From: Lentinus brumalis
Taxonomy: Eukaryota; Basidiomycota; Agaricomycetes; Polyporales; Polyporaceae
Reading direction: 5' to 3'
NCBI GenBank assembly: GCA_001792895.1
Contig: MARA01000044.1
Span: forward strand, 186,001 to 250,000
Length of the DNA: 64,000 nucleotides
In this document: positions 33,867 to 45,180 of the stretch, in pieces
Layout: every line of letters begins with the position of its first letter
Position numbering within the stretch: position 1 is the stretch's first letter
Notes under the pieces: generated by a model
What the model was told of the DNA's origin: nothing
Seen by the model: the letters and a program-made list of their open reading frames with translations, nothing else
Database searches by the model: none
Position numbers and translations under genes: made by a program

Positions 33867-34081
33867 ATACGCATCGCCAGGAAAGCTCCTCTTTGAAAGA
33901 TGTGGAAAGGGAAGTGAAAGGCATAATATTGTGCGCGCCAGTGCGCACATCCGCGTCCCCCAGTGCGCTGTTGCACGCCCGAGCGCTCTGAAATGCTCGC
34001 CTGTGCACATTTGGGTGCAGACAAGCACTTCAGAGCGCGATCGTGCGCAGATTTGGGGTGCGCACCGATTTCCTCCTGCCC

Positions 34082-35112
34082 GATGGACTTGCAGCTCTGC
34101 GTGGGCACGACGCGAGCGCACAAAAGTGTGCTCCTCTCGCGCTCACGCCGAGTTGCAGGCCGACCTACCCACGAGCCGCTGCACGCCGGGCGTACATTGC
34201 GGCCGCTAGAGAACAGTCTACGTGCGCGCAGGTTTGGGGCGCGCACCGAGTTCCTCTGCGGCTCTGCGTGGGCACGACACGAGCGCACAAAGTGTGCTCC
34301 TCTCGCGCTCACGCCGAGTTGCAGGCCGACCTACCCACGAGCCGCTGCACACCGGGCGTACATTGCGGCCGCTAGAGAACAGTCTACGTGCGCGCAGGTT
34401 TGGGGCGCGCACCGAGTTCCTCTGCGGCTCTGCGTGGGCACGACACGAGCGCACAAAGTGTGCTCCTCTCGCGCTCACGCCGAGTTGCAGGCCGACCTAC
34501 CCACGGCACGGCGTACATTGCGGCCGCTAGAGAACAGTCTACGTGCGCGCAGGTTTGGGGCGCGCACCGAGTTCCTCGAGCGCACTGCAATGCGTGCTCC
34601 TATCGCGCTCACACAGAGCAATATCTCTTGCCTGCGAATTTCTGTGGGACCGTCGAGCATCGCGGCCGGGACAGCACGAGAGCTCAGCTGGCGTGCAGTC
34701 GCTCGCACTAACACGAGAGTCGCACAGCCGTGCGCATGCTCGTTTTAGTGCAACCGGCTGTGCGCAACCAGCTCTTACTCGGTGAAGATGTGCGGCCCGC
34801 CGACGCGCTGCCGCGGTAGGTGCGTACTTGCACGCATGCCCGTCCCAGAGCGTTGCTCCGTATGTGATCATATGCGCAGCGACTTCCCGGCGGTCCTTGC
34901 GTGGGCGAGAGACCCGCGGTCGCGCGAGCGTGAGCTCTACGCTGATCGTGCGAGCTTCAGGACGTCCTCCCACCCTCAATGTCGACCCATGTCTCCGCGT
35001 GAGCACGACGAGCGCACAACATGCGCCCCTCTCGCGCTCACGCCGAGACACAGGCCGACGGACCCTCGTGTTCGCCGCCCCGAAGCACGAGAGCTTGGTT
35101 TGCGCCCATGTG
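34082..35112 (+). repeat. Island-edge block A: tandem array of three units plus about 560-bp tail
   Basis: Each 155-167 bp unit carries TGCGTGGGCACGA, GTGTGCTCCTCTCGCGCTCA and a NotI-type GCGGCCGCTAGAGAAC. The GCGGCCGC sites are at 34199, 34365 and 34520, giving spacings of 166 and 155. The following unique tail runs to 35112. The whole block matches 61258-62765 in the same orientation except that copy B has six units. The DNA is dense in TGCGC/GCGCA. Frames are open on both strands only because the units are GC-rich and repeated; I do not regard them as genes. Confidence 0.9.
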
Positions 35113-35872
35113 TTTGCATTGGCATGAGAGTCGTATAATTGTGCGCGCAGTGCTCGTTTCAGTGCAACTGCCTGTGCGCAATCATCTGCCCGAGACAGAG
35201 TGGCGAGCGTATAGCTCCTCAGGCTTGCGGCGATGTAGAGGGCGCACTGTGCCCCCCTTACGACAATCCTAAACTTGTGCCCATGAAGTACGTTGCACCG
35301 CGAGAGGCGTATACCTGTGTACATGCACCTACCAGTGCGAACGTTTTGCGCGCAGCATGCCCTCTGCAGTCACGTTGCGAGTAATGAATCCCCAAGTAGG
35401 CGCAGTGTGCACTCAGAGAGTAGACAGTGCCAGCTGATGGGTCCGTTACCTTGTGCTGGAGCGAGTGCTACGCGCACTTGCCGCACTCTCGGGTAATTTT
35501 AAGGAGTGGGCACTGCGTCACAGACAACAGCACTGTTTGCTTCGGGAAGCTCAAGGTAGTCCTGTGGTTTCGGGACTGCAGCGCTCTCGCTACTGTGTGC
35601 TCCTATCTCACAAGCTACAGAACGCTTATACCCGTCGAGGTATGAGCGTGCTGCAGTCCCGCGACAGCCAGAGACGTGCATGTTTCGCGCGCGCAAACAA
35701 GAGCGTGCCTGCTTCAAACAACCTGATTGGACTCACCTGAGAACTCTGGAACCAAAGCTTCATAGCAAAGACCATCGGCCGGCGCCGGCGACCACATCAT
35801 CATACCGCCTCGTGCCATATTCCTACATGTGAAGCACCAACACACTCACCAAGCACGCCTCCTAGAGTCATG
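35113..35872. other. TGCGC-rich repeat-derived DNA
   Basis: Continues the GCGCA-rich character of the preceding block. A diverged partial copy of its tail occurs here: TTTCAGTGCAACTGCCTGTG near 35157 against TTTTAGTGCAACCGGCTGTG near 34733. No convincing ORF. Confidence 0.4.
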
Positions 35873-36638
35873 CTAGTCTTGTTCGTATATGGTGCTCTCG
35901 ACATCGGACCGGCTCATCTGGTCCGCCTCTTCGCCGTCGTTCGACTCCTCGTCCTCTGACTCCGGAAGATCGTCGAAGTAGCCTTGACCCAAGTACTGAC
36001 GACAGTACTTGGTGAAGTTCGACGGCTCTTCGTACGTGATCTCGTACAACCGGGCATCGATAAGGTCCTCCCTCGTCACAATGACATTGTACGCAGTGAA
36101 GACCTCTCGTGCGAAGACCGAGAGTTGCAGTCGGCTCGCGAATCGCAGGTAAGTCCACGACTTGATGCTGCCGACGTCCTGACCCGGAGTATACTGTGAC
36201 CAGCGTATCTCACGGCGACGCTGCGGCAACATCCCGTCAGTGAGCCACGCGCGTGAAGACCCGCCATGAACTCACCATGTCAGGACAGATCTCCATGTAG
36301 ATAGTCATTCTGCACCTGTCGACCGTGACATTGTAGGATGAACCGACCACGATGATTGCGTCTATGTATCTCATAATCAGCATAGTGGTTCGGATACGAT
36401 CGCGTCGCTACGTACATTCGCCCGGGTCAACCTCAACCAGCATCACACCGCCCTGCTTCCACGCAGCTTCGGGCCGCCTGTCGTCCGTCATCGCATACTG
36501 GACATGCTGCACAGCGGCATACTTGACAATGGGGCTAGCAAAGATGGACGTCGGACCCCGGTGTCAGCAGAGAAGAGCTGGAACGTACTAGGTCACTTCA
36601 GCGGCAGCTTGGCCTTGAGAGGCGGGAGGCGCGTTCAT
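35873..36638 (-). CDS. Small unknown protein next to the Tnp2-type transposase
   Basis: Four exons fit cleanly. ATG 36638 (MNAPPASQGQAAAEVT) joins through an intron gtacgttccag...tttgctag to YPIVKYAAVQHVQYAMTDDR, then WKQGGVMLVEVDPGEY, then AIIVVGSSYNVTVDRCRMTI, then RRREIRWSQYTPGQDVGSIK and on to an acidic tail (ESEDEESNDGEEAD) and a stop at 35873. The product is about 200 residues, soluble, with a beta-rich middle; no family is recognised. The ATG overlaps the stop of the upstream transposase frame as ATGA. A TATA-like TATATAT at about 36693-36699 lies 55 bp upstream, inside the 3' end of the transposase frame. It could be a second protein of the same element. Confidence 0.65.
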
Positions 36639-39600
36639 GTCGGTGGGAGTGTGCGGACAAGTTCTAAGATGAGCGCAAGGACAGAACAGTAGATATATAC
36701 GCTGAATGTATAAAGACTAATGTAGAGGAAGCAGACAATACGTGCGACAAGGAGTCCGGGACAAAGGAAAGCTCGTAAAGCGCCATGCGCTTTCAATTCG
36801 GATGGCGCGCAGAGGTTCAAGTCTAGGCATTCGTGAGCACTCAGGCAATGACGGAAGTACAGAGCCCGGCGTACCCTATCGAGGTTGCGAACGAGCATGC
36901 ATTCCGAAGCGATATCTTCTGGCGTATAAGCATGTGCAGCGAAGTGCGCGACGATATTGTCAAGGCCGATGATGCGTGCGTCAGCTTCGAACTCGTTGTA
37001 GTAGAGACGAGTGTGGATATCGGGCCATCGCCGGTAGGGATCTCTGGCTGCGTCAGGACCTGTGAGGGGCCTGTATACGTTGACAAGGAAGAAGGGCTCC
37101 ACGAGGGGTTTGCTATCCTTGGTGCGCGAGTGCAGGTATATCTTGCTAATCTGACCCGCTCGGAGACCATCACCGTCGGTGTCTTCTGCGCGAAACACGA
37201 CGAACGAATCACGGAGCCCCTTGTCCGCTGTCGCGAACACAAGATTCCCTTGTTTGATGCTGGGGACCTCCTCGCCCTTGGGGTTGAGGGTGGGACTGTT
37301 GCGGGTGGTGGCGCGCGATGCGTAGGCAGAGGTGTACTTCTGTCCGGTGGATAAGCGGTTGAGGAGTCGTAAGATACCTTCGTATATGGTTTCAGGCAGT
37401 CCTTCTTCGCTCTTGATCTCGTACGCGCCTTCCGCAGTCCCTCCGGAAGCTTTGCGAAACGGGAACGTGTCGACAATCCGACTTCCACGTAACACCTCCC
37501 CGAAGGCGTCCTCGAAACTGTTCAGCATCTCTTTGAACTCCTCGGTGTCAGGCCAATCCATCGTGCCCATCAGCCTTCTGATGTTCGCGCCGATATAGAA
37601 GTACCGCATGAATGTAACAGGCATATCAGCTGTAGTGCGAAGACAGCCGTCAGCCTGAGTTTTGTCCGCATTGGAAGATGAGGCACACATACCTGACTTG
37701 TAGTTAGTGTTAATGCTGGCTATGAGGCCGTTGTATCTCTCGAAGGGGAACGCCCACCAGCCGTGTACCGGCCCGAACAAAAGCAAGCACGAATAGAGAT
37801 GCAGCGAGAGGTGATGATTGGGAACGAATTGATGATCGAACAGCTCCTTCAGGCCGACCAGATAGCGATACATGTGCTCGTCATACGCTGCTGCGCGTGC
37901 CTCCGACATCGTCCGGCGAGAAGCCAGATCCACCGCGGAGACCAGATGGAGGAAGTTCTCTAAGAGCTTCTTGTCGTGCTCAGAAGCGTTAGCAGAACTC
38001 CAGAGCCGCACCAAGGTTATGACCATGTTGATCGTGCAGACTGTGCGCCACTGATCCGCCTTGAGCTTGCCGTGCTTGGGGCTGCCGAAGTTGGCGGGAG
38101 GACGCTCGAGCCAGGATGGTAGGTAGGTAGAAGGAATGTCTTTTCGTATCGCTTGCAGGACGTCGTAGGATAGCACTCGATACTTCGAGATGTCCGGGGC
38201 ATCTACAGACAAGTGGAACTCGGCCGCATCATACGCAAGGACCTTCGGCGCGCGAATCGAATCGAAGTCGAAGCCAGGGGTCTTCACCTGTAGTATCATT
38301 GTAAGATACGAATGCGCGATAAGTAGTAGCGAGCAGGCTCACCCAGTCAATGAGGCCTTTGATGTAAGAGGCTTTCGTCAGATCAGTCCCTACAGGGGGG
38401 ACGTCGTTGAGTCGGGCGAACGCCACGATGTAACCTTTCCGGAGCTTGTCCAGAGCCGTCTCAGACTCTTTGTGGAGCGCGTTCATTGCCTTGACGATGT
38501 TCGTCTGCTGTTCCTCCGGCGTATGAGCTCTAACCTTCTGACCGGAGGGTTTGTCCTTGATGTCGATCCCCCAAACGTCCATGCAGTGATGACGGAGCTC
38601 ACCGAGGAAGAGGTTGTGCATGACATCGAGCACCGCGAACCGAGTGGGATCCCAGTAGGGCAGGCGCAGAAGCTCGGACCAACGCAGACCGTGAGCTTTG
38701 AAAACCTTCTCTCGCTCAGCCTCCGTGCCGTCTCTCCATTCTTCGGCGAGAGTTACATGCTCTTCCCAAGTTCTCGGACGCGGCCAGCTCTCGCGATCGA
38801 GATTGCGCATCTCCTTTCGCGGGAGCGGGCAGAACGAACAGAAGTAGGTCGCTTGGTGACCGCCAAAGCCAGCTGCCTTGCGCAAGGCCGGGAGGTCGCA
38901 TACGAGGGGAATCAGAGCCACCCGGACCATCCTCCCCATCCATCGAAGAGACGTACGGGTCAGATACAACCCTCGGGTCCACAACGTGAGGAGCTCATCG
39001 ACCAGAGGAGTAAGAAGGCGATTGAGCTCCTCTAAGCGGGGCTCCCTGGGGCCAGGAATGATGCCGGCGAGATAGATGTTCTCTGGAGCGTACCGGATCG
39101 CGGGAGGAAGGTTAAGGCAAGCCATGTACATGGCGCCGATCGAATGCGACTTGCCCGCTTTCTTGTTCCCGTAGGGATTGAACCAATCGATGAACAGGCT
39201 GAATACGAGGTTGTACGACCCATGGCGCTCTACGGAGAAGAGTGTTTTCCCATCCGGACCCCGGAATTCGCGGATAGCGGGCGCATCCATGATGTCTGTC
39301 AGGATGCCGGGTGGCGATCTCCGAACCCAGCTGGTCTGCAGAACCTTCTCGATCTCGGGCCTTGACAGAAACGACTTCAACCACGAGGTGAGGGGCCTAT
39401 ACGGGAAGACGCAGATGGCCCTGTGGACGACACGGACAGCATCGTTCTTGCGTTTCGGCGCTTGTCTCTCTTCGACGACTAGCGCAGCTCCGCACACATT
39501 CCCATCGGCGTCGGTGTGAGTACATTCATGTGGATAAGGATCGTCGCTCTTGAGAGGGTCCAGATCGGGGGCGTATATGGCGAAGCAGGAAGGACAGCAG

Positions 39601-40805
39601 GCGTACCGGACAATGTCTGGCTCCAGATGAAGCATGCGCAGAGCGGTTCTCACATCTCGAGGGACACACTTGAGTAAAAGCCTCTGAGCGGTATCAACGG
39701 TCCCCGACGACGCATTGCACCACATGAATGCTCCGGCTAGAATCGCCCGGAGACCGGAGAGCATGAACGCACTTCGAGGATGAGAAACCGCCGCAAGTGT
39801 ATGCATAACCACAGCCATGACCAACGCGAGTGCTATGAATGGCTCCATTGCGGTCCGGTACGAGAATAAGCTGTCTGTAACGGCCATGAGTTCGCGCAAC
39901 AGAATTCATGAGCCGCGCGACTGACCGGTGCTCACCACCGCCGGACCAGAACTAGACTCAGAGCCATCAACTTTGTGCTTCACCATCTCCCTTCTCCACG
40001 CTTGGAGCTCCGCCTTTACTGCCTGTTGCATGTACGCCTCGATGTCTTCCAACAGTCTCTCGCGGCGGCGATCGGCGTCGTAGTTCCTGATGGGAAGGAG
40101 CGTTGTCGCCTCGCTATGTAACTTCGGAAGTTCTTTGACGCGATAACTGATGAACTGGGCGGTGTAGCTGTCGTTGGCGTCGAGATCGGAAGGAGGATCA
40201 GTCCACCGACGAGGAGGCGAAGTGAATTTAAGGATGGGATGCCGAAACCGTTGCTCTTTCAGGGCAAGTATAGACTGGATGGATGAAAGGTCCTTGAAGC
40301 GTTGCTGAAGATGGTTGTTCAGTGAGGCGTGCAAAGCAGCAACCGCTGGGAGGCGACTCACCTCGACGCTGATCGTAGATGACTCGGGCGCTGGGGGTGG
40401 TTCCGGAGCTGGTTCCTCTGTGATTCCTTCTACGGGATCTCCTCTGTCCTGCGGCACCACCTCCTGGAGAGGAGATGAGAGTTTGATGCGCATAGTGGCG
40501 TGCAGACTTACCTCTGGGGCGCCTGCCGCTTCGTCGTCCTGCTCGTCCCGGGGACGTATTGCGACAGACTCTACAAATTGCTCTGGATTCTCCCCGACAG
40601 TGGCCAGGAGTACCGTCGCTTCCGGGGGCAAGGAGATGTGGTCTTCCTGCGTACTCGCAAGTTGCGCGGAATATCGCTCTCTCGCCAAGTGGCGTTGCAC
40701 CCTCTCCGGCGAAAGCAACCGACCTTGTTGCGTGACACCATGATTGTCGACGTAGGTCCACAAAATGCAATCCGCACATGTGCACGGTTTCTTGCGCTGA
40801 GGCAT
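36635..40805 (-). CDS. Tnp2-type (CACTA-like) transposase
   Basis: Large multi-exon gene from ATG 40805. The N-terminus (MPQRKKPCTCADCILWTYVD) holds a Cys-rich motif common to these basidiomycete proteins. After acidic and Pro-rich linkers the core follows: CCPSCFAIYAPDLDPLKSDD, LFIDWFNPYGNKKAGKSHSI, IYLAGIIPGPREPRLEELNR, VRVALIPLVCDLPALRKAAG, TYFCSFCPLPRKEM, LRWSELLRLPYWDPTRFAVL and DVMHNLFLGELRHHCMDVWG. The C-terminal half (VPNHHLSLHLYSCLLLFGPV, then WWAFPFERYNGLI) is also intact. These match the Tnp2 transposase family. Introns include gtgagcctgc...ctacag near 38290 and a 51-nt one near 39890, which removes an in-frame TGA. About 1,250 residues. No internal stop remains after splicing, so it may be functional. 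The extreme C-terminus after YFRHCL is uncertain. Confidence 0.85.
36693..36699 (-). promoter_or_regulatory. TATA-like element before the small gene at 36638
   Basis: TATATAT about 55 bp upstream of the ATG, with TTTATACATT close by. Sequence similarity alone. Confidence 0.3.
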
Positions 40806-40980
40806 GGCGAGGATGGTAGCGGAGGCGAGTGGTGGACCGTGAAAGGAATGGGATGCACGCCACTCGTGTGGGCAACCAGCGCCCAAGACCGTCGATAAAT
40901 TACATAAGATGCATTGATCAACGACACATACGTATATCATACACATACTTGAAGGACATACATAAGATGGTCGCAGCTGC

Positions 40981-42248
40981 CTATCGGAGACGTGCTCGGG
41001 CAGATTCCCAGATGGGCCGGGTGTCCGTGGGCTCCATCGGTGCCGGTATGAACTCTTCGAAGAACACGGCGCACAAGAAGAGCGCGACACAGATGAGCCG
41101 GAGCAGGTCTGCGTACTTCCAAACGGTCCGCGCGCACCATCGCGCGCCGGCAGTGCACCATCGCGCGCCGGCAGTGCACCATCGCGCGCCGACGGTGCAG
41201 CCCAGCTTGCCCTGAGAACAACCCACACGTACACCGACAAGGAGAGCCGTCACAGTACAAGTGAACTGTATGATCATGAAGTTAGCCGGACTACACGGGT
41301 CGCAATGGGGGACTCACCATCGCAAGGATCTGCTTGTACACAACGCAAGCCTTGGTGGACCAGAGGGACGCCCTCAGCGCGTCGAGCTCAGCTCGCGCTG
41401 TAGTCCGAACAGCCTGAATCTCGTACTCCAGGTGTTGGATGATGACGGCGAGTTCGGAATTTCGGACTTTAGCCTGTGCTAAATTCACCGCAAGGGAACG
41501 TATTGCATCGCCGTGCTTCTCCTGCATCTCAGCCATGCTCTTAGTATCCTCGTGTATCTTCTCGCGCTCTTGGCGCACATGCTCTACAGAAGGTCCATTC
41601 AGAGTCGTCCCACTTGCCCACAAGTGAGAGCCAACCTTTTGTGCGATAAAGCAAACGACTATTTGAGGATTGAACCCGCTGAACGGCGCTCCGCAGGGTC
41701 GCAGTCTGGTCGTTAAGCTGATAGACTCGCTCAGACACAGACGTCTATGGGACTTGAGTCTTGCGCCGTATTTTCGTGAACGCGATTGACACTTACCTGT
41801 TGGCGAGAAACGTCTTCGACCATCTCCAAAACTCGGACGTTCAACGAGGACATCCTCTTCATCTCTTGTAAGACGACCGCGATGTCTGGAACGTCCTCGG
41901 AGGAATCTTCATCGAAGCTGAGCAACGCTAGCTGAGGTCAAGGGTGCATATGTGAACTAGACAAAAAACTTACCCGTTCCACAGAGCTACAGCATTGAGC
42001 TCGCTAGCCTCCCGGACCAGCGAAGCGATGCTGCCGGTCAAGACCGCACAAGCGTTGATGGGGACCACCGCAGCCTGCGGGTCGTAGCCACAGCTTCCTA
42101 CAGAGACCAGAGAAGCCGCTAAAGATTCCAGAGCAATCGGGTGTATGGGATCAGACGAGGCGGCTGTTGAGGAAGAGTGCCCGGATTCGCTGACTGGGCT
42201 GCTGGAGCGCGAGGGAGGGGGGCTGTGGACCATGGACATCGACGACAT
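40981..42248 (-). CDS. Coiled-coil protein with C-terminal membrane anchor
   Basis: Exons from ATG 42248: a Ser-rich start (MSSMSMVHSPPPSRSSSPVS), a helical region (LESLAASLVSVGS), SFDEDSSEDVPDIAVVLQEM, then long heptad-rich helices (ERVYQLNDQTATLRSAVQRV, VRQEREKIHEDTKSMAEMQE, AELDALRASLWSTKACVVYK). The last exon encodes three TAGARWC-type repeats and a hydrophobic helix (LLRLICVALFLCAVFFEEFI) close to the C-terminus, stop 40981. The layout predicts a membrane-anchored coiled-coil protein. No known family. It lies 175 bp upstream of the transposase start on the same strand. Introns of about 50 nt have good splice sites. Role unknown. Confidence 0.6.
41137..41200. repeat. Three 21-bp tandem repeats in the coiled-coil gene
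   Basis: GCACCATCGCGCGCCGGCAG repeated three times (the third with ACGG). The period is a multiple of three, so the repeats add seven residues each without shifting frame. Confidence 0.9.
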
Positions 42249-42778
42249 GGCGACGGTATGAGAAGTTGTGACAGGAGATGGGCATTCTGCGAGTAGCGTT
42301 CAGCATGCTAAATGAGCCAGTGAGTGGGCACAAAGACTGTTGCGGTAGTGCGGGGCCCATCGGTGCGCTCGAAAGGCAATCGAGGTCAAAGTGAGGATGG
42401 CTGCTATTGCCGCGCTCTTGTTTGTCTGCGATTGGCACTGGCGGCTATTGGCGCGATTCACGTCGGCCGTGCTCTTGCACAGCGCAAAGCAACCATCAAT
42501 CAATTTCATGTGCGATTGATGCACCTATCGTGTTGAAGTGCGCTTGGTGCGCAGAATGTGGCGAGTGGGACCTCTCATGTTCGTGCGCACACCTCCGTCG
42601 TGGTCTCGTCAACAGAACGACCGCTTACATGGGTGACGGATATCAACAAGAATATCGAATTAGAGAAAGGATAGCAGTACAGTAATAACTTTGTCTATCG
42701 TCCATACGCTACGTGAGTGTTCTGTAGGGTTTCCATGAGTAAATGTCATCATTTGAAGGTCACTGGCGAGCACATACC
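42249..42778. other. Intergenic spacer
   Basis: A 530-bp gap between two minus-strand genes. No recognised ORF; it probably contains the promoter of the coiled-coil gene. Confidence 0.4.
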
Positions 42779-43858
42779 TCAGAAGTCCACGTCAGCGAGG
42801 CCCGAGCCAGTGATGGGGGTCGACAACCGGACCCACTGGCCGGCGTCCTTGAACCACTTGCTGAGAGCGGAGGTTTGGATCGTCCGTCCGTACCATAGCC
42901 TCACATGGTACAAGGAAGGATGGCCCTTGTAACCGACGAGCGGCTGGGTGCCCCGCTTCCGCATACCACATGCCCAACCGACGACCATACGTCTCTCGAG
43001 GTTGTAGTCCCCGCCCCTGGAAACCAAGGGCGCAGCCGTGCGCAGCGCGAACTCTTCCAGATTCGGGAGTTTGCGAAGGTGCCTGTGCCACGTCAGGTGG
43101 TCGTTGAAGGCGCGTCTGGAAGAGATTCGTCTGCCCTGCATGACCGTCAGTACTGAGTCGCATTGAATGCTCGCAAGGACACGCACGACATGTACGGACT
43201 TCTCCAGAAGCTTGAGCTTCCACACCCGAGGAGCCACAAGCGCGATACTGAGGAGAATATCCGTATCCGCGGGGAAGAAGTCGACGGTCAAACTATACAG
43301 CTCAGGCATGACACAGGAGAGCTTGCGGAATATCAAGGGGATGCTGTATGCAGTCGTATCATTCTGGGCAGCAAGATGCACGAGTCCCTTGCGTGCGACA
43401 GCGCCTACGCAGCGAGCATCACACTCGACGGTCGTCGCACGCTCCAGATCGAGGTCGGAGAGTGCGCACTGTCCCGCGTTCCCGCAGGGACCGAGCACCA
43501 GAATGGAGAGGGTGGAATGGTTGTCAACGAACTGCCTGATCTTGTCATGGGGCAGATCTGTCTTGAAGAAGCAGAGGTCGGGGAAGTAGACTTGAAAGAA
43601 GATGTCTGGTGGGGTCCCTTTCGGCAAGGAGAGGGTGAGGTCGGTAACCTTCGGGACGAGACGTAAGATACTACGCATCGTCGGACAGTAAGTCACGCGA
43701 GCATCGTATACGACGAGTGTGCAGGGGCGGATGACGATGGTCAACTGACGCACAGCGTCAGCGAGGTGGGGGTTGAGTTCTGCCACCTTCACGAACGCGA
43801 TCACCTCCGGAAGGTTAGTCAAGGTGACGGTAGCCTGGTCACGCGGGGTGAGACACAT
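42779..43858 (-). CDS. F-box/LRR-like hypothetical protein, main exon
   Basis: A 359-residue frame from ATG 43858 (MCLTPRDQATVTLTNL). It alternates short hydrophobic strands such as VTDLTLSLPKGTP, LSILVLGPCGN, MPELYSLTVDFFP and APRVWKLKLLEKS, the pattern of degenerate leucine-rich repeats in the large basidiomycete F-box/LRR families. No F-box helix is visible in this exon. Spliced pieces upstream (VKLPHIVQQ near 43980, FVLIPARK near 44110, and a hydrophobic MTLLDLLRIATWSLYWFALA ending at 44428) may be its 5' exons, but I could not join them in a consistent phase. If real, the product would act as a substrate adaptor for SCF ubiquitin ligases; without an F-box that is speculative. Confidence 0.55.
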   Translation of the reverse strand: MCLTPRDQATVTLTNLPEVIAFVKVAELNPHLADAVRQLTIVIRPCTLVVYDARVTYCPTMRSILRLVPKVTDLTLSLPKGTPPDIFFQVYFPDLCFFKTDLPHDKIRQFVDNHSTLSILVLGPCGNAGQCALSDLDLERATTVECDARCVGAVARKGLVHLAAQNDTTAYSIPLIFRKLSCVMPELYSLTVDFFPADTDILLSIALVAPRVWKLKLLEKSVHVVRVLASIQCDSVLTVMQGRRISSRRAFNDHLTWHRHLRKLPNLEEFALRTAAPLVSRGGDYNLERRMVVGWACGMRKRGTQPLVGYKGHPSLYHVRLWYGRTIQTSALSKWFKDAGQWVRLSTPITGSGLADVDF

Positions 43859-44564
43859 GGTTTATATCAGGACGAGAGACGTACTTTGGGAGTTGCTCGA
43901 GCACACATCTGCAGAGCCACTCACCAAGTCAGCGACTACCAAGCAGTCTTCAAAATTCACTTACCTGCTGGACGATGTGAGGGAGCTTGACCCAGTTATA
44001 TATGTTGACCAAGGCCGGGCAAACTGGAAGCGCAACACTGCATACAGACATTGTTTATGAAGTACGCGGAGGATGGGAGAGGAGAGATGTTAAACGGAAG
44101 GAGCGGCGCAGAGCTCACCTTGCGTGCAGGAATCAAGACAAAGGTCCTTGTCTTTGCCACGTGCTGGAGACCTCCTGCTTCGAGAGAGCGATGCGGAATC
44201 ATAAACAACGCAACTCACTGAGAGCGAGATTCTGTCTTTGAAGCGTGCAAACACGTACATCACACCCGGGCAGGCTTGAAGACATGCTCGACGTGTTCCA
44301 GTGGACGGTGACCTCCAATGCGTCATCGGTCTCATGCGTATGAGCACTAGCGTACAGGGCTCGGACAGAGCAAGCGCAAACCAGTACAGAGACCAGGTAG
44401 CAATGCGCAGAAGGTCGAGGAGCGTCATACGACGATGAGGGCGCGATGGAGTGAGACTCCGGAGACTAGCCCGCGCTCACGTGCATCATGGGATGCGGGA
44501 AACGGCCCGTGGTCCTTCAACTTGCCTCGTCCCTCTGTGAATAGTCCGCATCTCCCCCATCTCT
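43859..44564. other. Possible upstream exons of the LRR-like gene
   Basis: Minus-strand frames at 44428-44220 and about 44060-43975 look protein-like and are bounded by plausible splice sites, but no single model satisfies all phases. Otherwise nothing recognised. Confidence 0.35.
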
Positions 44565-45180
44565 TGAGCATACCGGCACGCCGGGTTTGGACGAGAACCG
44601 CGCGGCCGTGTCCGTCCCCTCGCGTTCCAGCCAGCCTCCCAGGTGAGTCGGGTTAATGACGCTCGTCTTCGCTGACCTCGTGCCCCGGCGGACAGCTTCC
44701 AGGATGAGCGAAGGTCCGGTCGAAGACGCGGTGGTAGGCAGACTGCGGAAGCCTGTCAGTGTCTGGCAGACGAACACACAGCTTGACGGCTGGCCGGGGA
44801 ATCGACGCTGAGGATACTCTAGAATTGAATATCCTTCCGTGAGTACATCTCGCGGCGGAAGACCGCATATGTACTCACATACAGGTTGCTATCACCCGGT
44901 GTCGACTTCGCTCGCCTGTGCGACATGTCTTCGGGGCGCACCAGGACTGTCTGGTGGGAGTGTGCCGGTGGATAACGCCGCACGCTGGGTTGGACGAGAA
45001 CCTCCCGGCCGTGTCCATTGCGTCGCGTTCCGGTCTGCAGCCTCCCCGGTGAGTCTCGTCTTCGCAGACTTCGCAGTTCACCGCTGACCTCGTGCCCGGG
45101 CCGCCGATCTGCAGGTCGCGAGAACGTCTGGTCGGTCGAAGCGGCTGTGGATGGCGGACTACCGAAGCCGGTCAGTAATA
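44565..45180. repeat. Degenerate duplication of a spliced-gene fragment
   Basis: Two related segments, about 44565-44765 and 44962-45180. Both contain GG(T)TTGGACGAGAACC, GGCCGTGTCC, TCGCGTTCC, AGCCTCCC with a donor-like GTGAGTC, GCTCGTCTTCGC, GACCTCGTGCCC and GTCGAAG with GTCAGT. Small indels put them in different frames, so at least one copy is non-functional. The parent gene is not recognised. Confidence 0.6.

Noticed and set aside
39906..39908. In-frame TGA in the transposase as a disabling mutation
   Set aside because: A 51-nt intron with donor gtcagt and acceptor ttacag removes it and keeps phase.
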